64,000 nt of DNA from Salminus brasiliensis (GCF_030463535.1 NC_132887.1:20424443-20488442); one strand, 5' to 3'. Positions 12,726-25,527 are shown, numbered from the stretch's first letter. Notes: generated from the sequence alone by a model not told the origin. A program made the numbers and translations.

Positions 12726-13008
12726 TGGAAATGACTAAACTAGGGGGAAACTGGCAAACAACTTATGTTTTATTGCTATTCAAAATTCAGTACTTCTTCA
12801 ATACTGTAATTATGCAAATATTAAATTCCCCAACTTTCCATACTATCCTTTTGTCCATCTAAACAAGCTAGCAACAGAAGGTCATTGCATTTTGCTTGCA
12901 CTTGAAACTTTGGTATTTAATTTCTAAGTAATGTAAAATAAGCTGTTATAAAATCTAATTGACATTTCCCTTAATTCAATAAACATTTGGTGCTCAGACC
13001 AGCTCCAG

Positions 13009-13170
13009 AACCCAAAGGAGATACCACCAGCCCCACAACCCCCACAACCCAAAGTAAGCCCATGAGCTTAACCACCCAAAGTAAGCCCACCAGCCCCACG
13101 TCCCAAAGGCGAGTCTATGGGCTCCACCACCCAAGGCGAGTCTATGGGCTCCACCACCCAAGGCGAGTCA
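13009..13170. repeat. Minisatellite block 1 (27-bp type)
   Basis: Units such as 'ctccaccacccaaggcgagt' repeat at about 27 bp. The first 90 bp (agtaagcccatgagctt, aagtaagcccaccagcccc) recurs at 14370-14420 in block 2. Confidence 0.9.
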
Positions 13171-13204
13171 ACTGATTATCTGCACGTTTTTTTTTTCACT
13201 GCTG

Positions 13205-13318
13205 GTGCATTTTGTCTACATGACGAAATATTGCGATAAATATTGCATATATCGTAAAAAAAAAAAAGGCTTTAAATATAGTGATATACATTTTTTCCAT
13301 ATTGCCCAGCTCTATATT
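13205..13318. mobile_element. hAT-like non-autonomous element end
   Basis: Ends in 'atattgcccagctcta', the inverted form of the gctgggcaatat terminus common in fish hAT elements. It is AT-rich with 'gcgataaatattgc' inside. Confidence 0.45.
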
Positions 13319-14029
13319 AGGCTACCATTTGGAGATATGATAAGATATGAGATCAAATACTTTCTACACCAAACACTAAACCCATTACATTTTTACCATC
13401 AGAAATATAAAGGCAGTATTTTGCAATTTTAAAAACTGAAACTTGTGTAAACACTTTGCAAAGTCACAGCCATTTTGCTGATCCTATAAAAGTAGGTTAT
13501 GCCCATTATTCTCTGTTTTTATAAAGCACACCCCACACACACACACACAAAGATATTTTAAGCCTGACCAAGAAAGAGTGGGAAAATGAAAATCTCCTGT
13601 ACGAAGCAAAGCAGCTAATTAAAGTTGCAGCACAATTATCCACAGAGCTAGGCTCTCGCTATAAACACGAAAGAAAACATCTGTCATTCAGTTCCACCAA
13701 TTTCAAAACTGAAAGTTCCATCCTCTCAGTTACAGGCTTCAGGGCTTTATAGCTCATAGATCTTACAGCATAATGCATAATCACACTCAATGTAAGTGCT
13801 CGAGGACAGCTTTAATAGACTGATTACTGAACCCATCTCTTTGTAATCTGAAACTGTATCCATCAGCCCCCATTTAGTATCACCTTAGACCTCAGCGCTC
13901 GGTGCATTTGGACACTTGAAGAGACATCCGATCCCCTGTTCTTCATCTCTTGGCTAGGTTAGGCACTTAGCCTCAGACATGCTGAAAGCTTTATCAACAC
14001 ATATGAGATGATGGATGATGAGAAGAAGC

Positions 14030-14930
14030 TTCGCCAGCAGGTCTACCAGCTCCACATCCCAAAACAAGTCCAATGGTTCCACAACCCAAGGCATATCCAT
14101 CAACTCCACACCACTAGGCAAAACCACCAACTCCACATTCAAGAGAAAGTCTTCCAGGTCTACAAACCAAGATAGGTTCACCAGTGTTAAAACCAAAAGT
14201 AAGTCCACCAGCTCCGCAACCCGGGGCGAGACCACCAGCTCTGCAACCCGAGGCGAGACCACCAGCTCCGCAACCCGAGGCGAGACCACCTACTCCAGAA
14301 CCCAAAGGCAATACCTCCAGTTCCTGAACCCAAGGCGATATCACCAGCCCCACAACCCCCACAAACACAAAGTAAGCCCATGAGCTTGACCACCCAAAGT
14401 AAGCCCACCAGCCCTACATCCCAAAGGCAAGTCTATGGGCTCCAACACCCAAAGTAAGTCCACCAGCCCCATGTCCCAAAGGCGAGTCTATGGGCCCCAC
14501 AACCCAAGGCGAGTCCAGGGGCTTCAAAACCCAAGGTAGGTCTAGGGGCTCCACCACCCAAGGCAAGTTTAGGGGCTCCACCACCAAAACTAGTTTAGGG
14601 GCTCCACCACCCAAGGCGAGTCTAGGGGCTCCACCACCCAAGGCGAGTCCAGGGGCTCCAACAACCCAAGGCGAGTCCAGGGGCTCCAACAACCCAAGGC
14701 GAGTCCAGGGGCTCCAACAACCCAAGGCGAGTCCAGGGGCTCCACCACCCTAGGCGAGTCCAGAGGCTCCACCACCCAAGGCGAGTCCAGAGGCTCCACC
14801 ACCCTAGGCGAGTCCAGAGGCTCCACCACCCTAGGCGAGTCTACGGGCTCCACCACCCAAGGCGAGTCCAGGGGCTCCAACAACCCAAGGCGAGTCCAGG
14901 GGCTCCAACAACCCAAGGCGAGTCTACAAG
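14030..14930. repeat. Minisatellite block 2 (27/30-bp units)
   Basis: Tandem units of 'caaggcgagtccaggggctc' type, 27 bp, with a 30-bp variant that adds one codon (caacaaccc for caccaccc). Units are most homogeneous at 14580-14920 and more diverged to the left. Because units are multiples of three, both strands stay open for 80-120 codons; these frames are repeat artefacts. Confidence 0.93.
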
Positions 14931-16224
14931 GAATCTGAATGTATTCCTTCCGATCTTCTCCAGCAAACCAACTTTACTGATAAAAGCGGACACTTACTAT
15001 GTTATCTCTTTCCTACAAATCACAGAGATGCTGAAGAACCCGCACAACATCAGCTGCCAGTATCTGCATCAACACCTCCCCTTTAGCTCTCATCCAGTGC
15101 TGAAATACCTCTACATGGGTGGCTGAGGTCCATCTATTGAAGTGATGTTATGACAACACTGTCGTTTTAAGAAGCTGCATTCCTTCTTATTTGTCTGTCA
15201 TCATGTCTCAATTGTGCATTGCGGGGTATTTTGGGGGCAGCACTTGAGGCTGGGTTGAATGTTCATTTAAACATCAAAAGAAACTAAGCGGGTATAGGTT
15301 ACGTCTGTGACGACTGAACGCTGAGCTTCTACATGCTCCTCGGCATATAAAACAGTCTTCAAAAGGAACCACAAAAGGCCGTCTTGGGCACTCCCAATCC
15401 CCCCATGTGTTGTGATCATGGTGAAACTGATCTTGACAAGCTCCTGTAAGACCGCAGGTGGGCTGTTCAACAAAGCTAAAGTGCCTTTGGGGTCCCTGCG
15501 GCATGTTCTTAGCATGGTAAAACCCACTAGAAACATACCAGACGCATGCTCTCAAATCTGCTGACGTCTAGGCACAGATAAAGTCCAGAACCAGCTACCG
15601 CAGCTTCCCCCTCAGCGAGATTAAGCAGACAGAGACATGATTAATATCTGCTAAGTGTGTTGGGTGAAGTAATATCCATTAAGTATGCTGGGTGAGGTCA
15701 AAAAATGGACAGAAGCCAGACAGTAACCTGAATTAAGTGGAACTGAGCTCATCCCTTTCTCTCATTTTCCTTTCTCTCTTTTTCTCTCCTTGGTTGGTCT
15801 TCTAGCACTGTTCTCACTAAAATCTAACTTTGCTGCATGTAGTATTCAGCTCATTTTAGCTGAGTTACAAAATTATGGCAGTATGCCATCAACTCCCTAG
15901 GGTCTTTAAACTCCAATCATGGCCATAAATGATGAAGAATAAATTATAAATTTGAAGGAAACACTATTTGCATTAAACGTTTATTTTGTATTTTGCTATT
16001 TAATACCTGAGGACAGCCACAATAAACCAAAAACACTGAACAAACAAATGTGCTGAAATAAAACCAAATTTTATAATATTTATGACAAAACAAGTGTAAG
16101 GGGATTGGATTGGAAGTTACCGTTTTTAGTTAACATAAGAAAATTACTTGTTCTTAAAGCAACCATATGGAAAAATGGCATTTCTGGGCTCCTATTCCTT
16201 TCTGGGCACTATTTCTGAGTAAAT

Positions 16225-16292
16225 AGTGAAGCACTTTTCTGAGACGCTCTGGATAAGAACATATGCTAAATGCCGTAAATGTAAATGTAAAT
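16225..16292 (+). mobile_element. LINE/SINE 3' tail
   Basis: 'cgctctggataagaacatat' then 'gctaaatgccgtaaatgta' is the common teleost LINE/SINE tail ending in (TGTAAA)n. Confidence 0.65.
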
Positions 16293-16603
16293 TTGTGCAT
16301 ATCTGAGTCACTGCTGAGAACACATTTTTCTGGACAAGCTGAGAGATACAGAACGGTCACTGAAATTGTAAGAAGAATGTGAACTGACGTGGCAGAGTAA
16401 TATTGCAGGATTCAACAGAAATATGACTCTGGTTATGCAACATTACGCAGTTCTCGCGACCATTGTCCTGCCCATTTCTCCAAAGCGGGCAGGACATCTA
16501 TTCTCCCTATTACAGGTCAGTGTAGCATCACAATGATTTTACAGCTATTTTGCAGTTATTTTAGGGTTAAAATGATACATAGTATTGCTTTAAGCTGTGG
16601 AAA

Positions 16604-16606
<3 letters not shown>

Positions 16607-16661
<55 letters not shown>
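16607..16661. repeat. (TA)n microsatellite
   Basis: About 27 TA units, followed by a short second run at 16667-16678. Confidence 0.96.
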
Positions 16662-16664
<3 letters not shown>

Positions 16665-17103
16665 TTTATATATATATAAAATTGACTTGAAATGGGCTTG
16701 ACTAGGGTCTATAGTCCAATTTAACCAGACTAAAAATAACAGGTGTAAAAAATAACATCCTGACATTTCATTGAGATCATCTGAAGGTTTAGAACCTGAA
16801 ATTTTGACATTTTCTCAAGACTGTTGAAGCTGTAGGTAATAATGGTATAATGGCATGCTTCTGTTATCATGTTGTACCCAAGGACTTCCCCACACATCTC
16901 AATCTACAAACTTATCTGTTACCCCACCCCACCCCCACCAGCGAAGAACAAGGAAAAGGCCATTTGGTGTAAAAACAACGGCCTCTCTGATAGCACCATT
17001 AGCCTACCATGCCCTAGACCTGGTCTTGCTGGTTAGAAGTTTTGCAAAAGCCAGACATCCCTCATGCCTTCGGTCAGCACACCAAACACTGCAGTTTTCA
17101 GTG

Positions 17104-18060
17104 TAACTCTGGCAATCGTTTGATTAGAAGAAGCCAGCTTTGGTTAAGCGGCTGGTCAGAGAAGAGCGAGTAAATGAATAGCCCTGGCCGTATGACGTCA
17201 GGCGCCATCTGCGCTGTTCCAGTCGGAAGAGGACAGCATCACAGAGGTTGCCAGGCCTTCACCGGGGGTCACTGTGTCACTCTATACCCCCATGGCCACT
17301 GGCGGATAATTCACGCTTCTACAGCCAATCATGATTTACTGCAGCAGGGACTGCTGGGGGGCTTGCACCAAGGGGTATGGAGAACTTCCACCTAGCAGAT
17401 GTTAGCACATGTCAATGTAGACAAACAACGTCTGATCTACTCGGCAGAGAGAAAACAGCCAATTAGCCCCCATAAATCCGGAGGGGTTAGTATGTGGGCA
17501 GGGCCACACTCCAACTTTTTCCACTCAAAACTGCATCATTTATCTGCGTACGATCAATTCAAAACAATAGTTTTTGGGAAGTTACAAAACGAATACATTA
17601 GCATAAGTTTACTCATTCAGTCCAGAGCAGTTCAGCTCAGCTCACTCACACACCCAGTCACAAAGGGGCTCTGTTATTCCTCAGGCAGCGTTTGGTGCTT
17701 CGTATCAGTGACACTGCGTGGACTTTCTGGAATTTTAGCTTTACTCTGGCCCTTGTTTGATGAGAAGAAGCCAGCGTTGGTGGAGCAGCTGGTCAGAGAG
17801 GAGCGAGCGAATGAATAGCCCTGGCCATATGACATATATGGAAGCTAAAATCGGGTTTTTTAGCCATTGGTTACTTTTGCAAGATCACAAATCAGCCCAG
17901 ATTAGTTCAGTTTGGCCCAATCATGTTAAAATTATAAGACTTACTCACTCACAAGATCATCCACAAGGGGGCTCTGTTATAAATTGAGCAGCTTTTGGTG
18001 CTTTGTATTAGTGACACTGCGAGGATTCGTTTTGGAATAAGGCGCAATGCACAACAGCCA
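17104..18060. repeat. Diverged local duplications
   Basis: 17104-17200 matches 17740-17836 (agaagaagccagc.ttggt, gctggtcagag, gaatagccctggcc). 17640-17730 matches 17945-18035 (aggggctctgttat, ttggtgctt.gtat.agtga, cactgcg.gga). Confidence 0.7.
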
Positions 18061-18343
18061 ATCAGAACAGAGGCTTTGTACAAAAATCATATTTATTTAC
18101 ATAAATTAGCGCTAGAAAGTTAGAAAGTCATTTTAAATTAATCATCATTATTTCCATGTGATGTTGATTCACTTATACTTTATAATAGCTAGTGGACACA
18201 ACAGTCCAAGAGAAATGGATTATAATGGTCCTTCAAACAGACATCTGTTTACATCTGTCTCCGAACAGAGCAGCCAAATAGGCCTTATTTTTAGATTTTA
18301 TGAATAAATTCCTCAGAGACAGCAAACTGCTTATCCAGAGCCA

Positions 18344-18344
<1 letters not shown>

Positions 18345-18396
<52 letters not shown>
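18345..18396. repeat. (CA)26 microsatellite
   Basis: Uninterrupted CA run. Confidence 0.97.
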
Positions 18397-18397
<1 letters not shown>

Positions 18398-19369
18398 CAA
18401 AACACATCCTGCCTGTACGTATGCCAACATACAACCTCCACTTCTGGTCACCAACCCTGGTCAAACGACTCAACCACAACTAGCCATCAGCACAAAAAAT
18501 GACTGACCAAAGCAAGTCCCACATCTGCTGTCTGGCGCTTACTAAGCCAGAGTTGCCCCCCCACGCAGAATTAACACACTTGCCCTATTTTGCACATTTT
18601 TGCACCACAGACAGTCCTGCGGATTTGGAATCTCTTTTCAATGGTGGTGACCATGACACCTAAAATAGCGTCGCTGGAATATACTCAGGAACTGGGTTCG
18701 GTTGCAGGCATCATTATAAAATATGATGAATAATGAATAATAATGCTATGAATAAAAATAAATAATTAACTTCTGGAGATATTTCCAAATCTATATCGAT
18801 TCCGACGCAACATCTGAGCAACAACGCTTCTTGACGGTCTTGACCTGCAGATGCAGATATGAGTATTAGAACTACAGGTCTAAAGCATCAGGGTACCAGT
18901 AAAGGGCTGACTGGGTCAGGCCTCAAACTTGAGGGTCATGGCTTAAGGTTTGGCCTTCACTTTCATGACCGTGCAGTATTCTCTGATGTAGATACATAAA
19001 AATGTATCAAATTTAGAAGAAGTTGGATAAACAGAACCTTGGGTTTCCCTTCTCTAATTAACGAAGGAAGAGGGCTCCTCAGGACAGAAGGGCTGGAAGG
19101 GCCTTTGCACTTCTGGGATCAGAGATGACCCCGCCTCCATTGTTTGCAGATCCGCAACTATTTGATGACGGCACGTCTAGCGTGGGACGGCCCATCCCCC
19201 TCCTCCGATCTCTTACATTAGGCAGTGAAAACAAAGCAGTTGTGCTGGCCAGGCATATTTCAGATACTCTTCCTTCCCCCTCACATGCACTGGATCCCAG
19301 TATGAGCTCCAACACCAGCAGCACCACCACCACCACCACTCCCTTTGAACCTGTGGAAAGGGGTTTGGA

Positions 19370-19386
19370 TGGGGGGGGGGGGGGGA
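19370..19386. repeat. Poly-G run
   Basis: A run of about 16 G, 30 bp after a short (CAC)n at 19321-19339. Possible slippage or assembly-sensitive site. Confidence 0.9.
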
Positions 19387-19987
19387 TTGGGGTGCTTGGG
19401 AGGGTGTCTTACATTACACGTGCCATGATGATGCATGCTACTGCTCCACTTTCATCCCCTATACGAGTTGCGGTAGCCACCTCCTTTCCCCACCTTCAGG
19501 GCAAAACCGCAAAGCAGGCTGAACACGATGTTGAACCACAGCCAAGAATGTCTGTCTAGAAATGTTATTACGCATTTCACTGCGGGGAGAGGGAGAGAGA
19601 GAGCTGATTAACATCTGAGGTTCAATGAGGCGCCAGATGTTTTGCCAGGGCAAATAAATACCCCGACAGAGTGGGCTGGAGGTGTAGCAGATTTGGGGCA
19701 GTCTGCTCGTGTGATACTGACACTGCAGGGGCAGTGCTGTAGTCGTGCTGGGAGGAAAAAAAATGTTGACCATATTTCACCATATTGTGGACAGGTATTT
19801 TTCATTTGTGTAAAATATTACATATTAATTGATATAATCCACATTAGAAGACGATCACACCCACCCGCGAGCCTATAGCAGAGACTACTGGAACAGTAGG
19901 CCTAGGGCGTCCTGGAGTAATGACCTGACCTCAAAGGCATGCAGCAAGAAGTCTAGTCATGTGAAAAGACGTGCTGCACAATATACA

Positions 19988-20352
19988 CACCAACCAGCCA
20001 TAACATTAGCACCACTGACAGATGACGTGAACAACATTGATTGTCCTCACCTACCAGTGGTCCTTTAAGGTGATGTGTTAGGAGCAGGAAATATGGGGAA
20101 AAGCATAAGAATCTCATGGCTCGATAACTGGGTCAGTCTTGTGGGGGGGTTCTTCTGGTATGCTGTGGTCAGAACCCTTCCAAGAAAGGACAACCGGTAA
20201 ACGGGTGACAGGATCACGGACATCTAAGGCTCACCGATACGATTCTTGGAGGCCTCACCTGACTACTGACAAGACATTAAGGATCTGCTGGTAAGGCCTG
20301 GGTGCCAGAGGCTTCCAGTCCATGCCTCGAATGATCAGATCTGTTGAGTTAT
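19988..20352 (+). mobile_element. Tc1-derived MITE, family 2, copy c
   Basis: Starts 'caccaaccagccataaca'. It carries the transposase start region, 'gacaaccggtaaacgggtga', then joins at 'aaggctcaccgatacgat' to 'ggaggcctcacctga', the same deletion point as copy b. Ends near 'catgcctcgaatgatcaga'. Confidence 0.78.
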
Positions 20353-21097
20353 TTAATATATTAATGATATTGTCTTGTATAATAATGATTACCTCAGAAA
20401 GCTACAATATGCAACAATTTCCATGTATATGGAAATAACATGTACTTAATGTGTTATTGTCAATTAAGCATTCATCTATATTCATCTGCTACAAAAATAA
20501 ATAAATAATACAGTATCATACTGACTCGTGTTTACTAACCCGTTATTATGTGTACATAGAATAAGCCACTATTACAGAATACAGAATATAGCTAATATTA
20601 TTAATGAATTTATATAAAAAGGTCTATCTCCATCCCTCTGTTTACGGCAGCTCTAGCAGTAACAGTAGCAACAGCAGTTTACAGCCAGCTGTGTTAAACT
20701 GACTCAGGCGAACAATTTGACAAATTCACAAAGTCACCCTGGTGAGTTTACGGTGTGTGTGGTCTAGACTTTAGGCACCAGTGACTGTACAGACCCATTA
20801 CACTACACAGTGTGCGACAAGCGATAAAAGAGAAGCGTGGGTGTGCCGCGATCCTTATATCTAATTAGTTCCAACACAAAGCTGACTGACAAAGCTTGGG
20901 GAGCATGAACTCCATGACTGAGCCTGCTTGTAAAAGACACAAGAACGATTGTAAAGTAGGGTCTGCATGAGTGTTACGGTGTATGGGTGTATTGGTATAT
21001 TCCCACAAAGGTGAGTAAATACACAAATATACTATTTTTTCATACATATGAAAAGAAATTTTTGCTAGATTGTCAATATAATTCACAGCAGAGTTAC

Positions 21098-21295
21098 ACT
21101 ACATGTCCAAATATTTGTGGACAACCCTTCTAATGAATGTATTCAGCCCTACAGTTCCAGAGACGTATTGCCAACAGAACAGATAAACAGAAACCTGTTG
21201 GCACTATGCCTAATACTAGGTGTGGGCTAGAGGGGTATAAAGCCCCCCTTGCATTAAAAGCTGTGGAACTGTGCTCTCTGGAATGATGGTGATTT
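21098..21295. mobile_element. MITE family 1, truncated
   Basis: Left end 'catgtccaaatatttgtgga' and the interior 'ggtgtgggctagaggggtat' are present. The right half is missing; the sequence changes to AT-rich DNA after 'gaatgatggtg'. Confidence 0.7.
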
Positions 21296-21999
21296 CTAGG
21301 AAATTTAAAATATATATTTTTTATAATTTTTTTGTTTCTTCTTTATGGATTTACTGAAATCATTATGCTTGTTGTAGTTCAACTTACCAGATATTTTACT
21401 TAAAATTAAGACCCTGGCTTTTCAGCTCTCCCATTGGTTAGGCCTTCAGGAGCTATACTGAAAGCCTTATACATTACATTAACTGCATCTATCTACATAA
21501 TTAGGAAGTGACATGGAGTCAACCAATCACATATCACTTCGGAACTCCTAATCACCCCACTGACCGAATCCAAGCCGTTGCCTAGCCGTAGCACCACACA
21601 CACCATGTACTCCACAGTATTCTGAAGCTGGAAGGCACACAGTCATGTCTAAATCGAAGGGTGAGAGTTGGGTGAGAAAAGGCTAGTGGCTAACTGGTAG
21701 CCAGCAGTTGGCGGTCAATATCCTGTCAGGACGTGTCGTTGAGGCCATCATTAAACAGCCTTCTATCTGGCGACATTACAGCTGAGTCTGTGGACTGCTA
21801 GAGAGGTTCCGAGCTTCTAGGACTGGACGAATCAGACGGTGAAGGTGAGTGACTGTTGCTTCTTCTTTGTTGCTGCTCTTCAAAACACACCTGGTGTTGA
21901 CAGTAGCGTCTTTACTTATGGAAATCGCGGCATTTTAGGGCACTCTTCCTCTCACAATAGCTCAGGGTATGTGTGTCTGAAAAAGGGAGATAGACAGAG

Positions 22000-22005
<6 letters not shown>

Positions 22006-22054
<49 letters not shown>

Positions 22055-22238
22055 TGATCTGCGCCTGGAAGATAGACCCCCGCTGTCATCCAAATCGGCC
22101 TGATTGAGCAGACAAGGTGTCGGCCCTAGAGCATTGTTAAAAAAAAAGGGGGGGGGGGGGGGGGGCTTCTTAGCAATCATGCTAATGGAGCACATACACA
22201 CACACACTCACTCACTCTCTCTCTCTCTCTCTCTCTCT
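22006..22238. repeat. (GA)n, A9G18 and (CT)n cluster
   Basis: (GA)23 at 22006-22051, a run of 9 A then 18 G at 22139-22165, and (CT)12 at 22215-22238. Confidence 0.95.
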
Positions 22239-22557
22239 ACATTAAAGTGGACGCCCTCCTTTCCACTCTGCGTTTCACAAATGTCACGACTGTATTTGCC
22301 TCTTTGATATTCATGTTAGGATGCTGCATGCTGCGCCAACTCCATCTCACTCCTAAAGGGGAGTGGGGAAGCCTTTGTGAAGTACTGCAGTACAGAAGAG
22401 GTAGATTTAGACAGCAGCCAGACCCTTCACTGTAGTCTGAACGCTGTGTCAAATGGATGAACACAAGCCTGAAAAAAAATGCCTGGAAATTCCACCTTTT
22501 TTACTCAGTAGCCGAAGGATAAGCATAAATGCAGCCTCCTTAACTCATCAGAAAGTA

Positions 22558-22918
22558 CACCATATGGACAAAAGTATTGGGACACCTGCTCATTCACAGT
22601 TTCTTCCCAAATCAAGGGTATTAGGAGAGTTTATCCAGCTTTTTTACTGTAGTAACTTTTCTCCACTGACCAGGGAAGGCTTTCTACTAGATTCTGGACC
22701 ATTGCTGTGAGGATTTCATTGCATTCAGTCCCAAGAGTGGCTGTCAGTGCTCAATGCTGGAAAGCCTCTCTAGGCCATGCCTGGCATTAGCCATGGTGCC
22801 AGCAGTTTCATGATTATCTGCTCCAGAGAGGCCTAATCTATTGGCAATGCTTTCCTACAGGGACTAGACAAGATGTGTCAGCAATGGGTGCGACGTCCAC
22901 AAACATTTGGACATATAG
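22558..22918. mobile_element. MITE family 1, reverse orientation
   Basis: Begins 'atggacaaaagtattgggac' and ends 'acaaacatttggacata', so both inverted termini are present. The interior matches the other copies (gctttctactagattctgga, gcattcagtcccaagagtgg). Length about 360 bp; an internal segment is missing relative to the longest copy. Confidence 0.8.
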
Positions 22919-23523
22919 GGTTTGTTTATGTGCACTGCTATCAAATTACACAAGAATGATTCATGGAAGATGAGCTTGATGACATTATGCTGATTAGGAG
23001 TCGTCCATCCGTGAAGTTGTGTCTCAACTCACGCTGATCTCTGATTGGTTACTTATTTGAGGCCTCCTAGCAATACTCCCATTCAGAGATCCACAACCAT
23101 TTGCCCTTTTGGCATACCATGTTATTGGTGACAATGGCACTGAATTGGCCCTGTTTTGTTCAGCACTGGTTTGGTGTTGAGGTGTCCCATTATCATGCCC
23201 TTTTGGACATCAGTCAAATTAAGTTCTTTCCCCACAACAAGCGTTTGCACTTGGCGACAGCCAGTTCACTCCATACCAGGGGTGGTCATAATATTGTGAT
23301 ATGGTCATTGATATTTAACATTGCCAGAGTAGTTAGGACAGGTGCATGGACACGCCGAGTACAGGAAGATGCATCAGTATATGGTACTGAAGTATTAAGT
23401 GTGCTACTGTGCTTTCCATCCGTATATATCAGAAGCACAATGGTACCCTTGCTGTTGGATGCACCCAGATAGAGCTCTTTTTATTGAAGCCTATTACTTA
23501 ATATTCATGTGTGTGTTTGAAGA

Positions 23524-23634
23524 CAAACAAACCAAACAAACAAACAAACAAACAAACGGTAGAAGTTATTGTAGTGGGAGGCCAGCACAGCAGTTCCTCA
23601 GAAGAAACCGCTCATTTGGGGGAAATTTTCCAGA

Positions 23635-23667
<33 letters not shown>
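23524..23667. repeat. (AAAC)n and (AAT)n microsatellites
   Basis: (CAAA)n at 23524-23557 and (AAT)11 at 23635-23667. Confidence 0.93.
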
Positions 23668-23668
<1 letters not shown>

Positions 23669-23929
23669 GGAGGCGGGCTAGCTGAACAACAGCCACGTGG
23701 CACGGCCCGGCGCCCCACTCAGCTGCACACCACCTTGCGATGTGAGAGGAAGAGAGAAACAGAAGTGAGGAAAGCTGCAACTCATTTAGAACCATATGAT
23801 CCCAGCGCAGCACACATTCCTCCAGTTTCTGCACTCCTACAGTCGGCTAACGCGGGCTGAGCTGGCGAGATGGCCCGAGTGGAGCCAGGGCTGGGCTTCG
23901 GCAGACTATAGACTGGGCTTGGCTGCACT

Positions 23930-24300
23930 AATGGATTGTAAATGAATGCCGGTGACTTTACAAAGCCAGTGGCTCTCTGAGGGAGGAAGAGGCTCTTTTT
24001 TTTTTTTTTTTTTTAAATGTCCTGTGAGCTCATTCGGCTTTTTTATTCCTCAAAGACATGACATCAGTTGTAGCTGGCTCCAGCATAACAGAAATGACAG
24101 CTTTAGCTGTTGGAAAATGACGGAGGCTGGGAAACAGCAGAATTTTTGTTGTCCTTCCTGATAACAGATGGTCAATAGGCCTGCTGATACGAGCAAGGCC
24201 AGTCATAAATTGCAATTCTATTACAATAACACAACCACAGGCCCCAGCTGAGTGATTTCACAAGGCATGATAATGTGCTCCATTAGGTCCAACACGTTTT
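23930..24300. promoter_or_regulatory. Candidate conserved non-coding element in asap2 intron 1
   Basis: Apart from a T19 run at 23996-24014, the block is unique-looking, with many short A/T-rich transcription-factor-like motifs (cataaattgcaattctatta, gataatgtgctccattag, gatttcacaaggcatg). That style is typical of deeply conserved vertebrate enhancers. The call is inference only. Confidence 0.3.
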
Positions 24301-24826
24301 ATTAAGACTGTAAAGAGAAGGTGTATGTGTGTGTGCATGCGTGAGTGTGTGTGTGCGCGCAGAGTGGAGTAAGGGCAGAGTCTACTCTCCCACAGTGTCA
24401 CGGGACTGACCTAAGCAGCAGCTGACGTGAGGTGAACAAACACAGCCTCCCCCCGGACGGCCTCTAATTACACCGTAACAACAAGTGTGCTGTGTTAGTG
24501 GGGTTAAAGCCCTGCTCTTGCAGACTGCTGCTTCTCGCTTATGCACACACACGCAGGTTTGTTTTGAATGTCAGGACATGAGCTCAAACATGTGTGTGTT
24601 TGTGTCCCATATGCATTATGTATAGGTTGCAGATACACATTTATATCTAGAACATATTTTCTAACGGATTTAAACATATATAGCAACAATGGGAGCTGGA
24701 GCTAATGTAACTACATAAATAAAACTGAAGAAATGTGAAATGTAATTAATAGAAATGCATTATTTAAGTACTTTTTTCCTGTGAGGGGGAAAAAACAGCA
24801 TACCCCCATATGTTTTACTACTTAAA

Positions 24827-25140
24827 ATGGCTAAAATGCCTAACATTAGAACATTAGGGGGTCTTATTTACACCTCAGACATGCAGTTTGGTTTGCTCTG
24901 GATTCCTGAAGTGAGTGGGATCATCATGGGGAGATCCAGAGAAATTTCTGAGGCCTTCAGAAAGGTGGTTGTAGATGCATTCGAGTTTGGGAGGGCATTT
25001 AAAAAGCTATCTGAACAATCAGAAATCGGCAGTTCCACTGTCCACTAAATCATTCACAAGTGAAACAACTGCCTGCATGGCCGGATCAGGCCGCCAAGCT
25101 TAAGATCCAGACCTTAAGTACAGTACAGCAGCTACCAAGG
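24827..25140 (+). mobile_element. Tc1-like transposon remnant, family 3
   Basis: 'agtgggatcatcatggggag' and 'gagaaatttctgaggccttc' correspond to a Tc1 transposase start (IMxRxRExSEAFRKxVVDAFE). It continues through FKKLSEQSEIGSSTV before breaking. The rest of the transposase is absent. The upstream frame still reads 73 codons but has no function. Confidence 0.72.
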
Positions 25141-25172
25141 AGAAAAAATATAGATAAATATTCAATATTCAA

Positions 25173-25173
<1 letters not shown>

Positions 25174-25207
<34 letters not shown>

Positions 25208-25217
25208 TGTGTGTGTG
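25174..25217. repeat. (TG)n microsatellite
   Basis: TG run with one TCTG interruption; an (AC)n run follows at 25342-25368. Confidence 0.95.
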
Positions 25218-25515
25218 GGGGATATCTAACAATATCCAACAGCAATCTAACAACGGTCCTAACCCAAGCCCTAGTCTGAACCGGTGTAATCAAAAAGTTA
25301 AACAGTTATTTTACCTTAATTACCTTATTTATACTCACATGCACACACACACACACACACACACACACTTTTAATATTGCTAATTTTACCCGAGAGTAAA
25401 CAACCCAAACTCAAGGCTCATTGGGCTGTAGTCAGTGAAGCACGCCAACCATGCTAGCTGACGGTTAATCTCAACAAAGACTCCATTGTCTGAGCTGAAA
25501 AGGCAAGAGAGAACA

Positions 25516-25527
25516 TACACACACACG

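Noticed and set aside
14490..14916. Proline/serine/glycine-rich repetitive protein on either strand
   Set aside because: The open frames come from a 27/30-bp minisatellite, are equally open on both strands, and lie within an intron.
17399..17818. 139-codon plus-strand ORF
   Set aside because: Falls in the local duplication at 17.1-18.0 kb; the duplicated copies do not preserve the frame.
21720..21845. Possible plus-strand exon ending in gaaggtgagtg
   Set aside because: In-frame stops within the short open stretch and no partner exon seen; the donor match alone is weak evidence.
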